IMG/VR virus record: IMGVR_UViG_3300037089_000269
Location: 1 to 21,339 of that record
Source: a virus
DNA length: 21,339 bases
Direction: 5' to 3' (one strand)
In this document: positions 1 to 4,150 of the stretch, piece by piece
Layout of the letters: the number at the start of each line of letters is the position of its first letter
Numbering within the stretch: the stretch's first letter is position 1
Notes under the pieces: model-generated
Database searches by the model: none
The model's input: only the letters and a program-made list of their open reading frames with translations
What the model was told of the DNA's origin: nothing
Made by a program: the position numbers and the translations under genes

Positions 1-199
1 GATTCTCCGGCCAGGGCTGGGCCGGCTCAACTCGGTAGCCCTTCTGAATCCACGTCCGGCGCGGGATATGCGGGCAGGCCGGCGCCGTGACGGGTGGATC
101 CGAATACCTACAGGCCGCGACGTGGGCAGCGCGCCGGTAGGTCCCGTAGATCGTGGTGGACTCGACGGGATGGCCGCTCAAGGTGATCTGGAAGCTCAC
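1..199 (-). CDS. Hypothetical protein, second gene of minus-strand operon (3' end outside window)
   Basis: The gene starts at a GTG (199-197 on the minus strand) that overlaps the TGA of the upstream gene as GTGA, the same coupling used throughout this phage. A GGAGG Shine-Dalgarno sequence (211-207) lies 7 nt upstream, inside the preceding gene. The frame stays open for 66 codons to the left edge, so the C-terminus is not seen. The visible N-terminus starts VSFQITLSGHP and continues with a basic, Arg/Pro-rich segment with two Cys. I do not recognise a family. Small early accessory phage protein is an inference from its position only. Confidence 0.55.
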   Translation of the reverse strand, partial: MSFQITLSGHPVESTTIYGTYRRAAHVAACRYSDPPVTAPACPHIPRRTWIQKGYRVEPAQPWPEN

Positions 200-540
200 G
201 GCTGGACCTCCCCGGTAGCTCTGGCGATGGCGGCGCGGGCCGCAGTTTCGGCGGCATTGGCGGCTTTCGTGTTGTCGTCCTCGCCCCAATGCTTATGGAC
301 GAAGGCGCACTCTTTGAGGACCGCTTGCAAAGCCGCAAGAAGATCGGGGCTCGCGGCTATGAGGCGGGCGTTGGCCATGGCCGAACCCTGGAAGTCATGG
401 ACGCTGATGTTGTTGGCTATCCAATGCCCGTCAGCGGCTTGCACGGATGCGGGGTGAGAAACCCAGGACCCGCGCTTGCTGAATTTATATGGCTCGACTT
501 TCCACGGCCCCTTCGTGTGCTGCGCGTTCTTGGTTTTCAT
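196..540 (-). CDS. Small conserved early phage protein (HT-GPW / NARLIAASPDLL family)
   Basis: The protein has 114 residues and starts at ATG 540 behind a GGAG Shine-Dalgarno sequence (550-547). It carries the two signatures of a very common small phage family of unknown function: an N-terminal HTKGPWKVEP and a central NARLIAASPDLLAAL, followed by a helical, Ala-rich tail. Such proteins normally lie in early accessory clusters of siphophages and prophages; their biochemical role is not known. It is the first gene of the minus-strand operon, expressed from the promoter at 667-695 through a structured leader of about 120 nt, and is translationally coupled to the next gene by GTGA. The family signature is strong; no function can be assigned. 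Confidence 0.85.
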   Translation of the reverse strand: MKTKNAQHTKGPWKVEPYKFSKRGSWVSHPASVQAADGHWIANNISVHDFQGSAMANARLIAASPDLLAALQAVLKECAFVHKHWGEDDNTKAANAAETAARAAIARATGEVQP

Positions 541-660
541 GTTCTACTCCTGCCCCATAAAAAAGGGGCGCACCATTTCCCGGCTCTCCCAAGCTAGGTT
601 GGATGATGCGCCCGAAGTCGGATTCGTCGTCGGGTTTCTTCCGGCTGCTTGGGAGAGCAT
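541..660 (-). promoter_or_regulatory. Structured 5' leader of the minus-strand operon: P1 stem, P2 helix in pseudoknot register, U6 tract
   Basis: Transcription from the promoter at 667-695 should start near 660. On the minus strand, 658-647 is perfectly complementary to 594-583 (12 bp, P1). Inside the P1 loop, 613-603 can pair with 576-566 downstream of P1 (11 bp, P2), with one G-U wobble (573/606) that exists only in the minus-strand RNA. P2 is followed at once by six U (564-559), so P2 plus the U-tract resembles an intrinsic terminator placed just before the Shine-Dalgarno sequence (550-547) and ATG (540). GAAG (641-638) and CUUC (617-614) could add a small helix in the loop. Attenuation or antitermination is an inference. 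Confidence 0.65.
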
Positions 661-666
661 GGTTAG

Positions 667-695
667 ATTGTAACAGATGAGTGACGGCCTGTCAA
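667..695 (-). promoter_or_regulatory. Sigma70-type promoter, minus strand (early operon 1)
   Basis: Read on the minus strand there is a perfect -35 TTGACA (695-690), a 17-nt spacer and a -10 TACAAT (672-667, five of six consensus positions). The predicted start site is near 660, exactly at the base of the leader stem. It points at the two minus-strand genes at 540 and 199. Confidence 0.85.
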
Positions 696-879
696 GTGCT
701 ATTTTCCCGGAAATGCCCGCTATTTTCATACCCCCCTTTCGAGACAATTCCTCGACGGCCTCAGACGGTGGAAACGTGATAGAACGCATTTCCTCGTCGA
801 GAATCAAGGGGCATAGCTATGGCTGCTTCGCTCCTGGGTCAACGTCGAACCGTTTTTATCGACGAGAAACGCGAGGGGA
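696..879. promoter_or_regulatory. Divergent control region between the two early promoters, with repeated operator-like motifs
   Basis: This region separates the two -35 boxes. It contains a 9-bp direct repeat GCTATTTTC at 698-706 and 719-727 (21 bp apart, two helical turns) directly abutting the minus-strand -35 box. It also has four copies of the hexamer TCGACG in either orientation: 752-757 (+), 795-800 (-), 843-848 (-) and 859-864 (+). A short CGTTT/AAACG dyad (851-855 / 867-871) flanks the last copy. These are candidate binding sites for a regulator not encoded in this window. Apart from a possible 41-codon reading frame starting at 819, nothing here looks coding. Confidence 0.45.
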
Positions 880-944
880 TTGACATTAAGGAAGAATGGG
901 TGTATGATTTCTATGTCACTTGGCAAAGCGACAAGAAGAAATGA
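819..944 (+). CDS. Possible 41-residue protein overlapping the early promoter
   Basis: ATG 819 opens a 41-codon frame ending at TGA 942-944. A weak AAGGGG-like ribosome-binding sequence lies about 8 nt upstream. The product has a protein-like middle (for example IDIKEEWVYDFYVTW) and a basic KKK end, with no family I can name. The frame fully contains the near-consensus promoter at 880-908 and the 5' strand of the leader stem (917-935). If that promoter is real, this frame is either an accident of the AT-richer promoter DNA or is expressed from another, unseen promoter. I cannot decide between these from sequence alone. Confidence 0.35.
   Translation: MAASLLGQRRTVFIDEKREGIDIKEEWVYDFYVTWQSDKKK
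880..908 (+). promoter_or_regulatory. Sigma70-type promoter, plus strand (early operon 2)
   Basis: A perfect -35 TTGACA (880-885), a 17-nt spacer and a -10 TATGAT (903-908, five of six consensus positions) predict a start site near 915. That is the base of the leader stem at 917. It mirrors the minus-strand promoter at 667-695 in strength and spacing and would drive the genes from 1041 onward. Confidence 0.75.
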
Positions 945-1040
945 AAAGCCACCTTCGCCTCACCCCGGACTTGTCGCGTGTCTCTGCCAAGTGGCGCCTG
1001 CCGAGATCCCGGGGTGGGGCCTATTTTATAGGAGGACTCC
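915..1040 (+). promoter_or_regulatory. Structured 5' leader of the plus-strand operon: two-part P1 stem and 12-bp P2 helix in pseudoknot register
   Basis: P1 consists of 917-925 with 985-993 (9 bp) and 928-935 with 970-977 (8 bp), separated by a small internal loop. In the P1 loop, 957-968 pairs with 1009-1020 downstream (12 bp, P2), with one U-G wobble (960/1017) allowed only in the plus-strand RNA. GAAGAAA (935-941) and CUUC (953-956) occupy the same loop positions as in the minus-strand leader. P2 is followed by UAUUUUAU (1022-1029), then the AGGAGG Shine-Dalgarno sequence (1030-1035) and ATG 1041. The layout is compatible with an attenuator, a cis-acting antiterminator or a translational control element; which one is not shown by the sequence. 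Confidence 0.65.
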
Positions 1041-1358
1041 ATGATCGACATGAACGGTGAACGGATACACAGAGCACAGCATACTGAGTGTTTCTATTTC
1101 TGGCCGCCGGACAAGCCCCACATGGACAGCCACTTCGGCTACTGCCGGCTCACAAGTCATTATCTTGAAGATCACATTCCGACAAAGAATGAGAAATCTT
1201 TAGGGCTCGATCATGGGCCCAGGGATGCGAGTCCGTGCTCGATGTTCTTCCCGGAAAAGAAAGCCAGGGAAATGGTGGAGAGGGCTCGGCTCGGGCTGCA
1301 GAGCATCGAGGTTATAATGTCGGGAATCCCGACATCGCCGCGGCGCCGGATATTTTAA
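1041..1358 (+). CDS. Hypothetical early protein, 105 aa
   Basis: The gene starts at ATG 1041 with a strong GGAGG (1031-1035) 5 nt upstream. The protein is 105 residues, rich in His, Cys, Tyr and Phe in its first 40 residues (Cys17, His27, His31, Cys35, His40) and ends in a basic RRRIF. The Cys/His spacing could allow metal binding but does not match a finger I can name. It is the first gene after the structured plus-strand leader and is followed by the replication gene after 10 nt. Its last 15 codons contain a TATAAT and a perfect dyad (1313-1334) that may regulate the next gene. I do not recognise the family. Confidence 0.7.
   Translation: MIDMNGERIHRAQHTECFYFWPPDKPHMDSHFGYCRLTSHYLEDHIPTKNEKSLGLDHGPRDASPCSMFFPEKKAREMVERARLGLQSIEVIMSGIPTSPRRRIF
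1313..1334 (+). promoter_or_regulatory. TATAAT -10 box overlapping a perfect 17-bp dyad (operator-like)
   Basis: A perfect TATAAT lies at 1313-1318. Its last T is the first base of the dyad TGTCGGGA-A-TCCCGACA (1318-1334), perfectly symmetric about 1326. A transcript from here would start near 1325 and reach the replication gene ATG (1369) in about 45 nt. No good -35 box is found 16-18 nt upstream, so activation or a chance match is possible. The same bases could also form a small RNA hairpin. Confidence 0.4.
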
Positions 1359-1368
1359 GGAGAGACAT

Positions 1369-2508
1369 ATGAGCATGACTGACATCAACATCGACCGAGG
1401 CTACCCCGCGCACCGAAAGACCAAGAGGCTCTTGGGGCTCTGCGGCCCAGAGGCGGATATCTACCCGATCAGGCTATGGTGCTACTGTGCCCTATACCAC
1501 GCCGCGGACGGGAAAATGGTGGACTACTCGCCAGCCGAGGTTGAGGCTGCGGTCGGGTGGAGAGGGGAAACTGGCGTTCTCCTGGCAGGACTCCTGAAGG
1601 TTGGGTTCTTGGAGTCTTTGAATTCGGGGCAGACTGGGTACGCTTGCCATGATTGGATAGAGTACGAAAGCCATATTTCAAAGTTCGCGGCCAAGGGAAA
1701 GGCTATGAATGACGCCAAATATGGTAGGACTTCATCTCCTGTAAGGACTACTAACAGTACTCCTGACAGGACTACTGCAAGGAATCCCCTACCTAACCTA
1801 CCTATACTACCTACCGAAGGGGTCCCTTCGATTGGAGTAGAGTCTGAAACGAAAACAAAAACACCCCCCACGCAAAGTATTATAATAGGGCCAGTCAAGC
1901 CTGCCACAGCAGGCGCCAATCGGTTCGGAGATCGTATGCCGGAAGGCTGGCCTGAGCAGTTAGGCACCTGCATTTGGAGGGGACCGCTACTCATTATCGA
2001 TCCCAAACAGGTGCTGCCACGATTCGACTTGTGGTCAGATGCCAAGCATACTCCCGAGCAATCACCTGTCCCGGTTCCGCCATCTGGAAGAAAGTGGGAA
2101 TGGAGTTCCTCCACCATGTGTTGGTTGTCCTCTATGCTACACGATAACCGGGATTGGGTGTGCGGTATACCGAAGAAAGAGTGGGAGATATTGCAGGCGC
2201 GCGGGATATTCGAAAGGCAACGCGAGCTCCAGCAGGAATATGATGCCGAGGATAATTTGGAAGTTGCTCGGCAGTTGTGGTACAGAGAGGACGACCGCCG
2301 CACCAAGATCCGCGAGGACGCCAACGGGACCACCAAGCGCAACCAGGACGCCATGGACGCAGCGGAGAAAGAGAGATGGGCGAAACTCAAGGCCGACGAC
2401 GAGGCACGACGAGCCGACATACAGAAGGCAGCACACAAGACCGCGCCTTCAAGGCCAGTCGCTCATGGCAAAGCAAAGCCGGACAGCCATAGGAAGTTCT
2501 TCAAGTGA
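1369..2508 (+). CDS. Phage replication initiator / replisome-organizer-like protein
   Basis: The protein has 379 residues; ATG 1369 follows an AAGGAGAG ribosome-binding site. Residues 1-115 resemble the N-terminal winged-helix type domain found in phage replication proteins, with the characteristic RGYPAHRKTKRLLGLCGPEA start, then YPIRLWCYCALYHA and a GWRGETGVLLAGLLKVGFLE segment. Such proteins bind the phage origin and recruit replication machinery. A low-complexity linker (about residues 118-185) contains RT-x and LP-x repeats encoded by DNA repeats that may form the origin. The C-terminal third (from about residue 270) is highly charged and probably coiled coil, ending in a basic tail. The C-terminal half does not match anything I know. 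Assignment as replication protein rests on the N-terminus and its early position before the packaging genes. Confidence 0.6.
   Translation: MSMTDINIDRGYPAHRKTKRLLGLCGPEADIYPIRLWCYCALYHAADGKMVDYSPAEVEAAVGWRGETGVLLAGLLKVGFLESLNSGQTGYACHDWIEYESHISKFAAKGKAMNDAKYGRTSSPVRTTNSTPDRTTARNPLPNLPILPTEGVPSIGVESETKTKTPPTQSIIIGPVKPATAGANRFGDRMPEGWPEQLGTCIWRGPLLIIDPKQVLPRFDLWSDAKHTPEQSPVPVPPSGRKWEWSSSTMCWLSSMLHDNRDWVCGIPKKEWEILQARGIFERQRELQQEYDAEDNLEVARQLWYREDDRRTKIREDANGTTKRNQDAMDAAEKERWAKLKADDEARRADIQKAAHKTAPSRPVAHGKAKPDSHRKFFK
1726..1888 (+). repeat. Iteron-like repeats plus AT-rich tract inside the replication gene (candidate origin)
   Basis: AGGACT-starting units occur at 1726, 1744 and 1768 (AGGACTACT exact at 1744-1752 and 1768-1776), each of the first two followed by CTCCTG (1736-1741, 1760-1765). 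Next come three tandem 9-bp units CTACCTNNN at 1789-1815, a fourth CTACC copy at 1811-1815, and then an A/T-rich stretch around 1841-1888. This layout (repeats followed by AT-rich DNA within an initiator gene) is that of the lambda ori in gene O. Function here is inferred. Confidence 0.4.
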
Positions 2509-2666
2509 AAGACCTGGCCGCCAATCAGAGCGAGTCAAAGTTCCGCGAGCAATGCCGTGACGAGCTCATTCCCGGTTGCCCGCACTGCCTATACAAGCTG
2601 CCACCGTTTGGGAAGTGGGTCCGGGCGCCGGCTCCTCCAGAGGCTCGGCACCGAAGTCATGCGTAA
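2505..2666 (+). pseudogene. Truncated gene head, possibly of a VRR-NUC/resolvase-type nuclease (53 aa)
   Basis: GTG 2505 overlaps the TGA of the replication gene (GTGA), so initiation is probably genuine. The product begins MKDLAANQSESKF and contains CRDELIPGCPHC then YKLPPFGKW; this resembles the start of small phage nucleases of the VRR-NUC kind, though the similarity is from memory and weak. It stops after 53 codons at 2664-2666, well short of any nuclease core, and no catalytic motif is present. From about 2620 the DNA instead encodes, in the +1 frame, the tail of a nucleotide kinase. I read this as the 5' remnant left by a deletion that joined two genes out of frame; it might still be translated as a short peptide. 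Confidence 0.45.
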
Positions 2667-2928
2667 GCGCGACCCGGACTACTGGGTGAAGGCGTGGATA
2701 ATCAAGGCCGAAGAAGCGCGCAAAGCTGGCTTCAACGTGTGCGTGGCGGACTGCCGGTTCAGGAACGAAGCCGAAGTCATACTGGCGAACGGAGGCGAAC
2801 TGGTGTTTTGCGATTATCACTCAAACCGTTACGACGCCGGGCAGGCACATGAGTCCGAACACCTGGCACAGCGCATGCTAGCGCTGGGGCTCAAGGACGG
2901 CGACGCGGTCATGGCGGGCCTGCTGTGA
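2557..2928 (+). pseudogene. C-terminal part of a deoxynucleoside monophosphate kinase-like protein, P-loop missing
   Basis: From about 2626 the frame encodes RRLLQRLGTEVMR, DPDYWVKAW, VADCRFRNEAEVI and AHESEHL, which match the second half of phage dNMP kinases (the LGTE, DVRFxNE-type and HxSE segments). Those enzymes phosphorylate dNMPs for phage DNA synthesis and are usually about 200 residues with an N-terminal P-loop. Here the P-loop half is absent: upstream sequence belongs to a different gene in another frame, and the first in-frame ATG (2557) yields residues unrelated to a kinase N-terminus. The gene overlaps the next one by GTGA at its 3' end, as an intact operon member would. I think it is a decayed remnant and catalytically dead; a short expressed fragment cannot be excluded. 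Confidence 0.55.
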
Positions 2929-3188
2929 GCGTCCGCGTCGCCCGCTTCGAACAGCTCGCCGGAATAATCGGTCCGCGCCTCACCGAGTGCGTGTGCGCCC
3001 TGCTCCACGGCAAGCGCATCACCATCGGCAAGAAGGAGTGCTGCGCCCGCGCGGAGTACGCCAAGCGCCGCAGGCAGTACGACCGCATGAAGGCCAAGCA
3101 GGCGGCTACGGCCCTGGGCTGCACCGTGCGGTACTACCTGGCGCTCAAGGCGTCGGCGAGGCTGCTGGACGTGCGCAACGACCCATAG
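2925..3188 (+). CDS. Small HTH-type DNA-binding protein
   Basis: GTG 2925 overlaps the previous TGA. The 87-residue product is basic, with a Cys pair (Cys39-Cys40), a positively charged helix around residues 42-58 (ARAEYAKRRRQYDRMKAKQ) and a segment at about 57-78 (KQAATALGCTVRYYLALKAS) that fits a helix-turn-helix. Similar small proteins occur in the stretch between replication and terminase genes of siphophages; a regulatory role, for example in late transcription or packaging, is a guess from position. It ends at TAG 3186-3188, and the following zinc-finger reading frame begins at the same place. Confidence 0.6.
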   Translation: MSVRVARFEQLAGIIGPRLTECVCALLHGKRITIGKKECCARAEYAKRRRQYDRMKAKQAATALGCTVRYYLALKASARLLDVRNDP

Positions 3189-3213
3189 GGCGGCCTGCCG
3201 GGCCAAGTGCCAG

Positions 3214-3357
3214 GTGTGCGGCAAGCGCATCCTCGAAGGTGAGTCCGCGGTGCTCGCCCGAGGCTACATGTCTGAGGGGCAGGCCCACCTGGACTGCCTC
3301 AAGCGGGCCGCCATCCGCGCGGCCATGGACGCCAAGCCGGAAGTGGAGGTCATATAA
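3214..3357 (+). CDS. Small zinc-finger protein (CxxC...HxxC), start codon apparently lost
   Basis: The frame is open from 3091 to TAA 3355-3357 and its protein-like part starts near 3187: two closely spaced Cys, then CQVCGKRILEGE, a 24-residue middle and HLDCLKRA. The CxxC and HxxC pairs resemble one CCHC treble-clef finger of the PARP-finger kind, probably DNA or RNA binding. There is no ATG, GTG or TTG upstream in frame; GTG 3214 is the first but cuts through the CxxC motif. The junction reads CCATAGGG where an ATGAGG-type overlap start would be expected, so loss of one G could explain the missing ATG. This is either a mutation or an assembly error. Confidence 0.45.
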   Translation: MCGKRILEGESAVLARGYMSEGQAHLDCLKRAAIRAAMDAKPEVEVI

Positions 3358-3358
3358 C

Positions 3359-3444
3359 ATGTACACCGTGACGAACTACCGGAGCCGCACCGCTGGTACG
3401 CCGAAGCCGTGGTCAAGGACGGCATCGTAGTCTCGGTCAAGTAG
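3359..3444 (+). pseudogene. Frameshifted mini-gene (about 27 codons)
   Basis: ATG 3359 begins MYTVTNYR but this frame then runs into unlikely sequence and stops at 3428-3430. In the neighbouring frame, which is open to TAG 3442-3444, the DNA encodes EPHRWYAEAVVKDGIVVSVK, which looks like a genuine protein C-terminus (alternating beta pattern, charged turn). One missing base around 3380 would join the two parts into a single peptide of about 28 residues. This is inference from composition; no family is recognised. Confidence 0.3.
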
Positions 3445-3456
3445 CTCGGCCAGTAC

Positions 3457-3517
3457 GGGCCCACGCTCGCGCCAGGTGGGCCCTCCCTCTGCCTGGGGGG
3501 TGTTGCCCCACCTGGCG
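3457..3517 (+). repeat. Two mutually exclusive hairpins sharing one strand
   Basis: Stem A: 3457-3464 with 3476-3483 (8 bp, 11-nt loop). Stem B: 3470-3480 with 3507-3517 (11 bp). They share 3476-3480 and so compete. Neither is followed by a U-tract, so a simple intrinsic terminator is not supported. Stem B is the longer of the two and could help end upstream transcription or protect a 3' end. Confidence 0.5.
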
Positions 3518-3520
3518 GCG

Positions 3521-3532
3521 TGGCGCGCGCCA
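3521..3532. repeat. 12-bp perfect palindrome of alternating GC
   Basis: The sequence TGGCGCGCGCCA is its own reverse complement. It follows hairpin B by 3 bp. It may be a protein site or a by-product of high GC; no function can be claimed. Confidence 0.5.
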
Positions 3533-3640
3533 TATCGCATCGTCGTGCGGAATGGGCGGTATTTAGAGCGTCATGTTATCTTGTACCAAATTCAACAACT
3601 AGACGATTCAGGCTGATTCATGTACACTACCCGTACCAAT

Positions 3641-3744
3641 GGGCGCCGCGGGCTTCAGACCGTGCCGGGTCCTACCAAGAGCGACTTCGTCGCTGATGCC
3701 ATATGGCAACGAGGGTCATGTTCGGTCTGAAGCGCGCGGCGTTC
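3641..3744 (+). ncRNA. Long-stem multibranch element abutting the small terminase gene (candidate structured RNA or packaging site)
   Basis: 3645-3662 pairs with 3723-3740 (17 of 18, one G-G mismatch). As plus-strand RNA the stem extends outward by 3641-3644 with 3741-3744 (G-C, two G-U, C-G) to about 22 bp. The 60-nt interior contains a perfect 6-bp hairpin 3680-3685 / 3689-3694 with loop TTC and a palindrome TGCCATATGGCA (3697-3708) that can form a 4-bp hairpin. The stem ends 4 nt before GTG 3749 and 13 nt before ATG 3758, where no Shine-Dalgarno sequence is evident. It could be a terminase recognition site in DNA, a regulator of terminase translation, or a small RNA. Confidence 0.45.
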
Positions 3745-3748
3745 TGCT

Positions 3749-4150
3749 GTGACAGTCATGGCACAGGGACCGAACAAGCGCCGCAACAAACTCCAGCCGT
3801 TATGGACGATACATAAAAAGGCTTCCTTCCTCAAAGCCTTCAAGAAACTCGGCGGCGTTTACATCGCCTGCAACGCCGTCAGCATCAACCCGTCCACGGT
3901 TCAAACCTGGCGCGAACAGGACCCGGCCTTCGCGGCCGAGTACCTGGCGGCAAAGGAAGCGGACACCGAAGAGCTTGAGAAGCGCGCCCGCTTCCGCGCC
4001 ATGAAGCGCAGTGACATCCTCATGATGTTCCTGCTCAACGGCCGGCGGCCGGAGATGTACAGGCAGAACGCCAAGGTGACGCACGCCGGCGGCATCACGG
4101 TGCGCGACCTCCTGGTCGACGACGACCCGCCGGCCAAGGGCGCCAAGTGA
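3749..4150 (+). CDS. terS: Terminase small subunit
   Basis: The protein has about 130 residues. GTG 3749 gives 133 aa; ATG 3758 gives 130 aa and is equally plausible, since neither has a clear Shine-Dalgarno sequence. An N-terminal basic segment is followed by a helix-turn-helix around residues 22-54 (KAFKKLGGVYIACNAVSI then STVQTWREQDP), then an acidic helical EADTEELEKRARFRAM part and MMFLLNGRRPEMYR. This arrangement (HTH, DPxF-type boundary, then the FLLNGRRPExYR segment) is that of phage terminase small subunits, which bind cos/pac DNA and recruit the large subunit. The gene lies two genes before the large subunit and just after an inverted-repeat element that may be its target. The 3' end overlaps the next gene by GTGA. 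Confidence 0.88.
   Translation: MTVMAQGPNKRRNKLQPLWTIHKKASFLKAFKKLGGVYIACNAVSINPSTVQTWREQDPAFAAEYLAAKEADTEELEKRARFRAMKRSDILMMFLLNGRRPEMYRQNAKVTHAGGITVRDLLVDDDPPAKGAK

Larger units (their letters stand above)
3445..3748 (+). promoter_or_regulatory. Non-coding region before the packaging genes
   Basis: This stretch of 304 bases has no convincing gene. It holds two overlapping hairpins (3457-3517), a 12-bp palindrome (3521-3532), an AT-richer central part with direct repeats GATTCA (3605-3610, 3615-3620, 10 bp apart) and GTACCAA (3583-3589, 3633-3639, 50 bp apart), and a long inverted repeat (3641-3744) that ends next to the small terminase start. A cos or pac site would be expected near here in many phages. 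I found no convincing sigma70 promoter on either strand. Confidence 0.45.

Noticed and set aside
544-807. 87-codon minus-strand frame across the control region
   Set aside because: It contains the whole TTGACA-N17-TACAAT promoter, the direct repeats and the P1 strands, and its composition is explained by these elements; no good ribosome-binding site at 807.
677-883. 68-codon plus-strand frame
   Set aside because: It spans the operator-like repeats and the start of the plus promoter, has low-complexity Ser/Arg-rich composition and lacks a Shine-Dalgarno sequence.
1881-1886. TATAAT in the AT-rich tract of the replication gene as a promoter
   Set aside because: No -35 box at suitable distance and no gene start downstream; better explained as part of an AT-rich melting region.
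1524-2438. 304-codon antisense frame opposite the replication gene
   Set aside because: Ser/Cys-rich mirror translation without initiation signals; the plus-strand protein has a recognisable N-terminal domain and coupled downstream start.
2505-2928. Programmed +1 frameshift joining the 2505 peptide to the kinase tail
   Set aside because: A frameshift would not supply the missing P-loop half of the kinase, and no slippery sequence or stimulatory element is evident; a deletion fits better.
3680-3720. Hammerhead-like CTGATG core in the terminase leader
   Set aside because: The CTGATG is not followed by the required A and there is no GAAA partner or suitable stems, so a hammerhead ribozyme is not supported.
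3890-3915. GGTTCAAACC as a tRNA T-arm
   Set aside because: It lies in the small terminase HTH coding sequence and no acceptor or anticodon arms surround it.
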